Below, in pieces: positions 8,387-14,990 of a DNA stretch of 43,578 nucleotides. The stretch is from assembly GCA_020634495.1 (NCBI GenBank), contig JACKBR010000039.1, positions 1 through 43,578 of the forward strand. Reading direction: 5' to 3'. The position numbers and the translations under genes were made by a program. Origin of the DNA: Ardenticatenaceae bacterium. GTDB lineage: Bacteria; Chloroflexota; Anaerolineae; Promineifilales; Promineifilaceae. Under the pieces are notes generated by a model. That model saw only the letters and a list, made by a program, of their open reading frames with translations, ran no database searches and was not told where the DNA came from. Positions within the stretch are counted from its first letter, which is position 1. Every line of letters begins with the position of its first letter.

Positions 8387-8824
8387 CTACCCAGAAACTG
8401 CGGGCAGCTCATAGCTGAGGGCCACAATTTTGGTAATTTCGCCATGTTCTTCAAAATCAAAATCATCTACCAGATAGACCTGCCCATTCTCAAACAGCAG
8501 AGAATAATAGGTTTTGTTCTCTTTCAGCACCACGCGGGAGGCATCGCAAAGGGCAGCGCAATGGAAGGTTTGGGCCAGCGCGTGTGCCAAACGCTCTATA
8601 AACGGCAGCGGCGCTTTGTGATTGGTAAACAGAGACAAGCCAAGCTTAAACGGGCCTGGCTGCTCGCTGTTCACTAAATATTGAATAATCGCCTGTCCGG
8701 CTGGTGCGCCGTCCCAATCATTTTGCCCTTCGTACAGCAAGAAAAATTTAGCATCTGGCAATTGCTCCTGCAAAAAAGCGTGCAGCGTTTGGTAATCGAG
8801 TGGTTTGTTGAAGGCAATGTCCAT
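8387..8824 (-). CDS. Hypothetical protein, 145 residues
   Basis: The product is a soluble, mixed alpha/beta protein without signal peptide or membrane segment (MDIAFNKPLDYQTLHAFLQE, FFLLYEGQNDWDGAPAG, CDASRVVLKENKTYYSLLF, YLVDDFDFEEHGEI). I do not recognise a family. It lies nine bases downstream of the DUF3052-like gene on the same strand and upstream of the RimI-like gene, so the three probably share a transcript. It is a real gene judging from its composition and the tight spacing. Confidence 0.68.
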   Translation of the reverse strand: MDIAFNKPLDYQTLHAFLQEQLPDAKFFLLYEGQNDWDGAPAGQAIIQYLVNSEQPGPFKLGLSLFTNHKAPLPFIERLAHALAQTFHCAALCDASRVVLKENKTYYSLLFENGQVYLVDDFDFEEHGEITKIVALSYELPAVSG

Positions 8825-8833
8825 GATAAATAG

Positions 8834-9241
8834 TTAGCCTCGGTTCTCTTTGCGGATGACCAGCTTCAGGCCCGACCAGGTGGCGTCCACAGCACACACT
8901 TTTACATCCACCAGGCCCAGCGGCAAGATGATTTCGCGAATGACGTCTTCCGTCACATCTGTGGGCAATTTGGCTGCTTTTTTAGGCCAGGAAATCCAAA
9001 TCATGCCATCTTGCCTGATGCGCTTCATTTGGGTTTCAATGTTGGCGGCCAACTCCGCCCGGCTATTTGTAAAGAAGTGGATCATATCCAAATTGCGCGT
9101 CAGGCGGTGTAGAATCTGGACGTCATCTGGCAAGGGGGCAATCAGTTCCCAGTAATTTTCTGGCGGATTTTTAGCGTATAGCCGAAAGCCCGGTTTGATG
9201 CCTAATTTTTTGACGAGTGGTGTACCGGAATACCCTGCCAT
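8834..9241 (-). CDS. DUF3052-like protein
   Basis: A 135-residue protein starting MAGYSGTPLVKKLGIKPGFR, the characteristic N-terminus of DUF3052 proteins, with later family-like segments (ELAANIETQMKRIRQDGMIWISWPKKAAKLPTD-type helix and strand, EDVIREIILPLGLVDVKVCAVD, TWSGLKLVIRK). Members are small cytoplasmic proteins of unknown biochemical role, often found beside acetyltransferases or regulators. A GGAAG-type ribosome site precedes the ATG. It is 20 bases downstream of the stop of the large BTAD regulator and could be read through from it. Confidence 0.75.
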   Translation of the reverse strand: MAGYSGTPLVKKLGIKPGFRLYAKNPPENYWELIAPLPDDVQILHRLTRNLDMIHFFTNSRAELAANIETQMKRIRQDGMIWISWPKKAAKLPTDVTEDVIREIILPLGLVDVKVCAVDATWSGLKLVIRKENRG

Positions 9242-9261
9242 TTATCTTCCTTTTCTTGTTT

Positions 9262-12200
9262 CTATTGCAGCAACGGCCGTATCTCCATCAGCAACTGCTC
9301 AAAATCATCCGCCTCTTTTGGCTCTAAACCTATGGTGCCGGGTTGAACAAAACGCTCACCCATTGCCCGGAACCAGACTGACTGCCTGACCAATTCCGCC
9401 TGCTCGGCCTTCAGCCACAACGCCAGGCCAATTTCTGGCTGATTTTGCTGGCAGCACCAGACGGCCAGGGCTGTAAACGCCAGCAGTTGGGACATAACCG
9501 CGTCCAGCTTTTGGGTGAGAACGGCCGTTTCTGCCACCACCGCCTTTGCCCGCCGCCAGCGCTTCATCGCACATGCCGCTATCGCCAGATGTGCCAGCGA
9601 CCAGGCCAAATACTCTAAATGATTTATCTCTTGGAAAATCTCAACCGCCTCGGCCAAATGCTCAAAAGCCTGCCGGTACTGGGCTTGCCCCAGCGCCGCT
9701 GCGCCCAGCAAGTTTAAAGCAAACGCTTTTTGCAGCGGGTGGTACATCTGCTCATCGTGGCTGTAGCCCAGCGCCTGATGACCGAGTGAGGTGGCCTCTG
9801 CGAAACGGCCGTTATGCAAATGGGTAAATCCTAAAATTGAATACGCTGTCGAAATTGCTTGCGGATCGCCCTGGTCCAAACTGTAGCGCAAACTCATTGC
9901 CAACGTCTGGCTGGCCTGTTCAAACTGACCTGCCAACAAGTAAGCATAACCCAGATCGACATGGTGCCAGGGCAAATCCACCTTATAGTTGGCCGCGTCA
10001 GCCAGAGCAATGCACTGATGAAACAGCCCAATCGCCCGGTCATAATCACCCAGCGATGTGTAAACAAGACCCAGCACCTGCTTCGCCAACATCTGGCCAA
10101 TCTGGTTACCCGCCCGCTCCTGAACCGCCTGGCACTGCTCCGCCAGGCGAATAGCCTCGGCATATTGCCCGGTATAAAATTCGCTCCCGCTAAGTAGAAA
10201 AAGAATATCACCTTCCCCCACCAAATTCTTCTGTTTGCGAAACAAAGCCAATGCCTGTTCATGAATTATTTTTGCTTCGGGGAAGTTGCTGTCATCCGAA
10301 AACAAGAGTCCCCCGTAAACTTTTAAGGCCAACGCTTCGTACGACTCACTTTTTGCCGTAGTCGGCAGCCGATCCAGAATTGCCAAGCTGCTCAAAACCA
10401 GTTCTCGGCCCCTTTCTGTTTTCCCCAAAACCCGGGCAAACGTACACAGATGAATTTGAACCAGCGCCCGAAGGAGGGCATCATCAGGTTGAGACAACAC
10501 GGCCAGCGCCGTTTGCAGGTTTTCATAGCCTTCAGGGAACAGACCCGCGCCAATTAAATAATATTGATAACTCGTTACCATCTTTTCCAGCAGCGAAGGC
10601 TGGTGGGCGATGGCCCATTGCCAGGCCAGGCGCACGTTTTCATGTTCGGCGGCCATCAAGGCCATCGCCTCATTTCTTTTTGGGCCATAAAAATGAGTGG
10701 ACTGACCGGCTAGCGTCTCTGCGATGTGCGCAGCCAGTCGCTTCTGGCTTTCGGCCAGCTTCTCTGGGTGTTGGGCTAGCTGTTCAGCAGCAAACTGAAT
10801 GAGCAGCGGGTGGCGGCGATAGCGGGAAAATTGCCCATCTTCGGCAGCGTCCAGGCGAATGAAGGATTTGTCGGCCAGGCTGCTGAGTGTCGCTAACGAG
10901 GCGTTGGCAATGGCCTGGGCCGCAGCACGGGAAAAGCCGCCCCGGCAAACGGACAGGCGGCTAAACACATCTTTTTCGGTGGGGGTGAGCTGTTCCCAGG
11001 AGTAGGCAAAGACGGCGCGCACGCTGCGGTGTCGCTCTGGCAGATCGCGCATGTTGGTGGCTAAGAAGTCAATGCCGCGCTCAATTTCGCCCACAATTTC
11101 AGCTACGGTGAGCGTGCGGCACCAGGTGGCGGCCAGCTCCAGCGCCAGGGGCAGCCCGGCTACAAGTTGACATAATTGAGCTACGGCCGTTTCCTGCCCC
11201 GCCAGATCAAAATTGGGCTGTAAACGCTGTGCCCGGTTGGCAAAAAGCTGCACGGCAGGGTAATCGGTAAGCGGTGACCAGTGATCGGTATTCAGTTCAC
11301 TGTTTACCGAATACTGCTTACCGAATACGGGAAACGGCAGTCCGACCAGTTCCAGCAGCCGCTCTGCCTGCAAATTCAGCCGCTCGCGAGACGTGACCAG
11401 CAGCTTAAGCTCTGCCGCTTGCTGAACAAGTTCTGCCAACAGGGCCAGGCTTTTATCACTCACCAGATGTTCAAAGTTGTCCAGAATGAGGAACATCTCT
11501 TTGCCTGCCAGGTAGCTGGTGAGCTGCTGGGTGGGGTCGATGTTCCCCGCAAAGGTAAACCCAATGGTTTCGGCAACGGCCGTTACCAACCCGTTCAAAT
11601 CGGCAAAAGCAACCAGGGAAACATACCAGACGCCATCGGCAAACGCGCCCACCTGCGCCCGCACAGCTTCCTGCGCCAGCCGTGTCTTGCCCATGCCCCC
11701 CGGCCCAATGATGGTGAGGAGACGGCCGTCTGGCTCTGCCAACCATTTTTCAATCTGCCCGAATTCGTTTTCTCGTCCGATGAAGGTGGTGGTGGGTGCA
11801 GGGAGGTTGTGGCGGGGTGATTGGGTGACAGGGTGACCGGGTGACAAGGTGACATCCTCTGGCCTTGTTCCCTTGTCACCTTGTCCCCTTGTCACCCTGT
11901 CATCTCTTATCGCTTCATACAGTTCAACGGTTTCTTCATCCGGCTCCACGCCCAATTCATCGGCCAAAATGGCGGTGCACTGTTCGTATTGGGCCAGGGC
12001 GGCGGGGCGCTGGTTGTCTAGGGCAAAAAGCAGCATGAGCTGGCGATGGGTTTCTTCTTGCAGGGGGTCGAGGGCCAAAAGCTGCTGGGCGTGTCGGATG
12101 CCGTCGCTAAACTGCCCCCGACGTTGGTGGAAGGTGATGAGATTAGCCAGGGCTTCAATCATCATTTGGCGCAGGCGCTCTTGCTCCAGCAGCACCCATG

Positions 12201-12657
12201 CTTCAAATTCGGGCACGCCGCGAATGTTGAAACCGGCCAGGAAGTCGCCTTTGTAGTGGGATACGGCCGTTTGCAGCTGCGCCGCCACCGTTCGCGTCAA
12301 TTTTTCACCCTGCTGCCGCGTTTGAGCCTGCTCAATTGCCTGGGCAAAGACAGCCACGTCCAGCCAAACATTCATCTCGCTGTTGATGCCCACGGTATGC
12401 CGGTCGGCCTGCAAATAATCGCCAAGTTGTTTACGCAGGCTGGTAAGGACGACGCTGAGGTTGGCCAGGGCACGGCTCTGGTCGTTGTCTGGCCAAAGGA
12501 GGGCGGCAACGGTTTCGCGAGGGTGCGGGCGCGGGTTGCAGGCAAGATAAATCAGCAGGGCGTCCGCTTTGCGGGAGGCAAATCCGCTGACGGCCGTTCC
12601 ATTTTGAGCAATTGTCAGCCCCCCCAGCAGTGAAATTGTCAATTCGGGCTGATTCAT
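9262..12657 (-). CDS. SARP-type regulator: winged helix + BTAD + NB-ARC ATPase + TPRs (paralogue 1)
   Basis: The start is set at MNQPELTISLLGG (12657), giving 1131 residues; the frame is open upstream but only this start fits the family. In order: OmpR-like DNA-binding domain (about 1-100), BTAD (about 100-255, ending LGVEPDEETVELYEAIR), NB-ARC-type NTPase with Walker A GPGGMGKT (about 318-325), Walker B FLILDNFEHL and GLPLALELAATW, then TPR-like repeats to the C-terminus. Such proteins are signal-gated transcription activators: the TPR/NTPase part senses an unknown cue and the BTAD aids dimerisation. Between EAIR and PRHNLP it carries 29 residues encoded by a palindromic GGTGAC element; paralogue 2 has only five there. 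It diverges from small genes at 12786-14320. Direct repeats at 12678-12699 probably control it. Confidence 0.9.
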   Translation of the reverse strand: MNQPELTISLLGGLTIAQNGTAVSGFASRKADALLIYLACNPRPHPRETVAALLWPDNDQSRALANLSVVLTSLRKQLGDYLQADRHTVGINSEMNVWLDVAVFAQAIEQAQTRQQGEKLTRTVAAQLQTAVSHYKGDFLAGFNIRGVPEFEAWVLLEQERLRQMMIEALANLITFHQRRGQFSDGIRHAQQLLALDPLQEETHRQLMLLFALDNQRPAALAQYEQCTAILADELGVEPDEETVELYEAIRDDRVTRGQGDKGTRPEDVTLSPGHPVTQSPRHNLPAPTTTFIGRENEFGQIEKWLAEPDGRLLTIIGPGGMGKTRLAQEAVRAQVGAFADGVWYVSLVAFADLNGLVTAVAETIGFTFAGNIDPTQQLTSYLAGKEMFLILDNFEHLVSDKSLALLAELVQQAAELKLLVTSRERLNLQAERLLELVGLPFPVFGKQYSVNSELNTDHWSPLTDYPAVQLFANRAQRLQPNFDLAGQETAVAQLCQLVAGLPLALELAATWCRTLTVAEIVGEIERGIDFLATNMRDLPERHRSVRAVFAYSWEQLTPTEKDVFSRLSVCRGGFSRAAAQAIANASLATLSSLADKSFIRLDAAEDGQFSRYRRHPLLIQFAAEQLAQHPEKLAESQKRLAAHIAETLAGQSTHFYGPKRNEAMALMAAEHENVRLAWQWAIAHQPSLLEKMVTSYQYYLIGAGLFPEGYENLQTALAVLSQPDDALLRALVQIHLCTFARVLGKTERGRELVLSSLAILDRLPTTAKSESYEALALKVYGGLLFSDDSNFPEAKIIHEQALALFRKQKNLVGEGDILFLLSGSEFYTGQYAEAIRLAEQCQAVQERAGNQIGQMLAKQVLGLVYTSLGDYDRAIGLFHQCIALADAANYKVDLPWHHVDLGYAYLLAGQFEQASQTLAMSLRYSLDQGDPQAISTAYSILGFTHLHNGRFAEATSLGHQALGYSHDEQMYHPLQKAFALNLLGAAALGQAQYRQAFEHLAEAVEIFQEINHLEYLAWSLAHLAIAACAMKRWRRAKAVVAETAVLTQKLDAVMSQLLAFTALAVWCCQQNQPEIGLALWLKAEQAELVRQSVWFRAMGERFVQPGTIGLEPKEADDFEQLLMEIRPLLQ
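11816..11902. repeat. GGTGACAAGG-type palindromic element inside the regulator gene
   Basis: Left arm units GGGTGACAGG, GTGACCGG and GTGACAAGGTGAC are mirrored by CCTTGTCACCTTGTCCCC and TTGTCACCCTGTCA on the right. The whole lies in frame within the BTAD regulator gene and encodes TRGQGDKGTRPEDVTLSPGH. Related copies are at 25450-25538 and 26030-26108. Confidence 0.7.
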
Positions 12658-12677
12658 GTGGCAGGTTAAGGAAAAAT

Positions 12678-12699
12678 AAAGAGTTACTAAAGAGTTGCC
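12678..12699. promoter_or_regulatory. Putative SARP operator: 11-bp tandem direct repeat (site A)
   Basis: AAAGAGTTACT (12678-12688) is followed without gap by AAAGAGTTGCC (12689-12699), 9 of 11 identical. It lies 21 bases upstream of the first BTAD regulator and within the divergent promoter region of the 48-residue protein gene. SARP regulators are known to bind direct repeats spaced one helical turn (11 bp). Confidence 0.5.
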
Positions 12700-12785
12700 A
12701 GCTATGCTGTGCTCATCAATCAAGTTGAAGTTCGCAATGACGGAAATCATTATAACAGAACAAGACGATAAAAGGAGCGTACACG

Positions 12786-12932
12786 ATGACAGCACAGTTG
12801 GTTCAAAAACAAAAGGTCTCTGGTAAGGAAATGATTAGCGAAAACGCCCAAACCCGACATTACGGCTTCATCATCATTCCCATGGGCGTTTTTTGGATGC
12901 TTGCGGCTGGGATAACGCTGCTGCGCGGTTAG
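12786..12932 (+). CDS. Small membrane protein, 48 residues
   Basis: ATG at 12786 is preceded by AAAAGGAGC, a strong ribosome site with good spacing. The product has a polar N-terminus (MTAQLVQKQKVSGKEM, then SENAQTRHYG) and one hydrophobic helix (FIIIPMGVFWMLAAGITLL) ending RG. It is the first gene of a plus-strand run diverging from the BTAD regulator. I know no family. Its role may be as a subunit or anchor in the same module. Confidence 0.6.
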   Translation: MTAQLVQKQKVSGKEMISENAQTRHYGFIIIPMGVFWMLAAGITLLRG

Positions 12933-12979
12933 GAAACGGCCGTTTAAACACACCCTTTATTCTCTGACGAAGCAAAAAT

Positions 12980-13001
12980 AAAGAGTTCCTAAAGGGTCAT
13001 T
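12980..13001. promoter_or_regulatory. Putative SARP operator: 11-bp tandem direct repeat (site B)
   Basis: AAAGAGTTCCT (12980-12990) is followed directly by AAAGGGTCATT (12991-13001). The first half matches site A in 10 of 11 positions and is likewise preceded by AAAAAT. It sits 43 bases before the start of the 73-residue protein gene, where an activator site would be expected. Confidence 0.5.
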
Positions 13002-13043
13002 TAGTACGCTGCAAACAGGTATTCAAGGTTTAAGGAAACCCTT

Positions 13044-13265
13044 ATGGCAAAGCGCGAGTACATGGCTTATTTACTGCGACTCTGGCGAGAAAAGCAAGAT
13101 GGCTCCTGGCGAGCGACGCTGGAAAACCCAAACAATGGCGAACGGGCTGGCTTTGCTACCCTGGCAGACCTGGTCACCTTTTTAGCAGAAAAAACCGGAG
13201 AACCCATTCAGGCTAGCAGCGCTTCCAGAGATACCCAAGGCAAACCCAGGCCGGAAAGTTTGTAA
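13044..13265 (+). CDS. Small conserved protein of the BTAD module (LW-WR family, copy 1)
   Basis: The 73-residue soluble product (MAKREYMAYLLRLWREKQ) aligns by eye with the product of 18126-18338. Both have Y..xLxLW, then WRxxLE(N/D)P, R.GF, and a final hydrophobic helix with FL. Both are the small gene next to a divergent BTAD/NB-ARC regulator. GGAAA precedes the ATG. No function is known; the fold is probably beta-beta-beta-alpha. The pairing with the regulator suggests a partner or target of that regulator. Confidence 0.7.
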   Translation: MAKREYMAYLLRLWREKQDGSWRATLENPNNGERAGFATLADLVTFLAEKTGEPIQASSASRDTQGKPRPESL

Positions 13266-13389
13266 ATTCAGCTCATTGGCGGTGTCACGTTTGAGTCACC
13301 GTCAGAAACTTTAATTGCACCAGGCCACAAAATTTCAAGAAATTCAATCGGCAATTTCGCCGAAAATTATCAAAGTTATGGAGGAAAAC

Positions 13390-13803
13390 ATGAACACAAC
13401 ATTTGCTCGTATTCACAAAGGTTTGGCAGGATTTATTTCATTAGGCGTTTTTGTCCAGATGTTTTTGGCAGGCGTGTGGCATTCTGGCATAGTAAACACG
13501 CCCGATGCCCACGTTTTCTTTGGCCTGAGTTTGCTGCTGGCCTCTTTGTTGGCCCTGATTGCTGCGGCCGTAGCAAAATTGCCTAAACCAGTAATCGGCC
13601 GTACCGCTTTTCTGTTCTTCTTGATCTTGCTGCAACCCTTCCTAATGGAAGCACGGCGCAACGGTTTGCCTTTCATTTCGGCCTTCCACGCACTCAATGC
13701 CCCTTTCATTGGCATTGTGGGCAGCACCGTTTTTGCTATGTCCCGTGGCCACCAGCCAGAAACTAGCGACGAAGGCGCTGTTTCTGTCGCCACGGGTGAC
13801 TGA
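13390..13803 (+). CDS. Four-helix membrane protein (DUF6220-like)
   Basis: The start at 13390 (MNTTFARIHKG) follows GGAGG. The 137-residue product has four hydrophobic helices: GLAGFISLGVFVQMFLAGV, HVFFGLSLLLASLLALIAAA, TAFLFFLILLQPFL and FIGIVGSTVFAM. A conserved AFHALNAPF stands before the last helix, as in DUF6220 proteins. It is an inner-membrane protein of unknown function, lying between the small LW-WR protein and a membrane-anchored cupredoxin, so a role in the same redox or membrane process is inferred. Confidence 0.7.
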   Translation: MNTTFARIHKGLAGFISLGVFVQMFLAGVWHSGIVNTPDAHVFFGLSLLLASLLALIAAAVAKLPKPVIGRTAFLFFLILLQPFLMEARRNGLPFISAFHALNAPFIGIVGSTVFAMSRGHQPETSDEGAVSVATGD

Positions 13804-13818
13804 TTTAAGAAAGGATTG

Positions 13819-13861
13819 GAGAGTGGAGAGTGGAGATTGACCATCTTCACTCTCCACTCTC
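13819..13861. repeat. Palindromic element GAGAGTGGAGAGTG
   Basis: GAGAGTGGAGAGTG (13819-13832) is complemented perfectly by CACTCTCCACTCTC (13848-13861), giving a 14-bp stem with a 15-base loop. It fills the gap between two genes of the module. It resembles the GGAGATTGG family elsewhere in the window and lacks a T-run. Confidence 0.7.
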
Positions 13862-13879
13862 TGCAAAGGACATTTTGTA

Positions 13880-14320
13880 ATGCACGTAACCACACCTGTA
13901 CAGGAAAAAGAGAGTAACTGGCTCAACGCCATCGGCCTTGGGCTTGGCATTTTGGTTTGTCTGCTGCTGTTTGCCACGGTGATTATTCGAATGGGATTGC
14001 TGAATGGGCTGGTGAATGGGGGGGAAACGGCCGTATCCCTGCCCCCAAACACCATCCAGTACACCACAAAAGAGATGCGCTTCGGGCAGACCGAACTGCA
14101 CATCAAAGCCGGACAAGAAATTACCCTACAGCTGCAAAACTACGATTTATACGCCCACAGCTTTGATATTGACGAACTTAATCTGCACGTACAGATGCCC
14201 GCCAACAACCAGGTAACCACCCAATTTACCGCCCCAGAGCCGGGCACCTACACCATTTATTGCAGCGTTCCCGGCCACCGCGAGGCTGGCATGATTGCTA
14301 CCCTGGTTGTGGAGCCATAA
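13880..14320 (+). CDS. Membrane-anchored cupredoxin (type I copper protein)
   Basis: The 146-residue product has one N-terminal helix (LNAIGLGLGILVCLLLFATVII) and then a cupredoxin domain. The copper ligands are visible: His in LYAHSFDIDE, then Cys, His and Met in YCSVPGHREAGM. It should sit on the outer face of the membrane and carry electrons or bind copper. A paralogue with the same ligand layout (YCGSPGHQAAGM) lies in the second BTAD module at 19398. The start is the ATG at 13880, 19 bases after the palindromic element; AAAGGA precedes it. Confidence 0.85.
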   Translation: MHVTTPVQEKESNWLNAIGLGLGILVCLLLFATVIIRMGLLNGLVNGGETAVSLPPNTIQYTTKEMRFGQTELHIKAGQEITLQLQNYDLYAHSFDIDELNLHVQMPANNQVTTQFTAPEPGTYTIYCSVPGHREAGMIATLVVEP

Positions 14321-14398
14321 AAAAGTCCATTTTAGAATGGCCAGTTGATTTAACGCTGGCCAAATTTCCATTTTGGGGAGATTGCTAAAAGTTTCTAA

Positions 14399-14918
14399 AT
14401 GATGAAGAAGCGAACAATACCAGCAGCAATGCCAGCGGCAGCGCAGGCGGCCCTACACCAGTTATGTCACTGTTGCCGATGACTCAGGTTTGCTCACCCT
14501 CGATGTCCCAGCAGAATGGTCTGAAGTGGATGGCAGCGCCTGGGAATCGGATGGCCAGGTAATTGGTTTATCCGTGACGGCCGCACCAAACTTGAATGAT
14601 TTCTACAACACCTGGGGCACCCCTGGCGTTACCTTCAACACCACCGACCAGCTCGATTTTACCGTTGACGAACTTCTGGATGCGTTTGATTTTAGCAGTG
14701 ATTGCACGCCAAACGAACGCACGGAATACAGCGATGCGGTTTACGCTGGCAAATATGATGTGTGGACAAACTGCGGCGGCACCGGTACGCTGCTGGTTGT
14801 TCTTGTAGCCGAACCATCTGATCAAAGTTACCTAGCGCTTATCACCGTTCAGGTTGTTACAGATGCGGGTCTGGACGCGCTGGACACAATCTTCAACACC
14901 TTTATACTCAGCCAGTAA
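14399..14918 (+). pseudogene. Truncated extracytoplasmic protein, orphan C-terminal domain
   Basis: The open part (from about 14460) reads SYVTVADDSGLLTLDVPAEW, SEVDGSAWESDG, FYNTWGTPGV, CTPNERTEYSDAVYAGKYDV and TNCGGTGTLLVVLVAEPSD. Two cysteines flank the middle; the end is LDTIFNTFILSQ. I recall similar domains at the C-terminus of Chloroflexota exported serine proteases, but no protease domain is present. Before it, an Asn/Ser/Gly linker (NNTSSNASGSAGG) is in another frame, and ATGATGAAGAAG at 14399 is in a third. So the gene has lost its N-terminal part or carries two small indels. Confidence 0.5.
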
Positions 14919-14934
14919 CAGGATGACACAAGCA

Positions 14935-14977
14935 GCGGCGTCCTTGTTTATTTATATAACAAGGACGCCGCTTTTTT
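14935..14977 (+). terminator. Rho-independent terminator between converging genes
   Basis: GCGGCGTCCTTGTT (14935-14948) and AACAAGGACGCCGC (14958-14971) form a perfect 14-bp stem with a nine-base loop, followed by TTTTTT. It ends the plus-strand transcription of the first module, 16 bases after the truncated gene. Confidence 0.9.
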
Positions 14978-14990
14978 CTTCGGGACTACT

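Noticed and set aside
11816..11902. Reading the GGTGAC and GGAGATTGG arrays as CRISPR
   Set aside because: There are no equal-length repeats separated by unique spacers; the units are tandem, degenerate and arranged as mirror arms, often in coding sequence.
12725..12756. Promoter TTGAAG / TATAAC for the 48-residue protein gene
   Set aside because: The spacing is 20 bases, longer than a good sigma-70-type promoter; kept out of the feature list for lack of support.
14386..14407. A fifth SARP-type site (TAAAAGTTTCT then AAATGATGAAG)
   Set aside because: It resembles site C, but the first unit is one base short and the second half overlaps ATGATGAAGAAG coding text, so the match could be chance.
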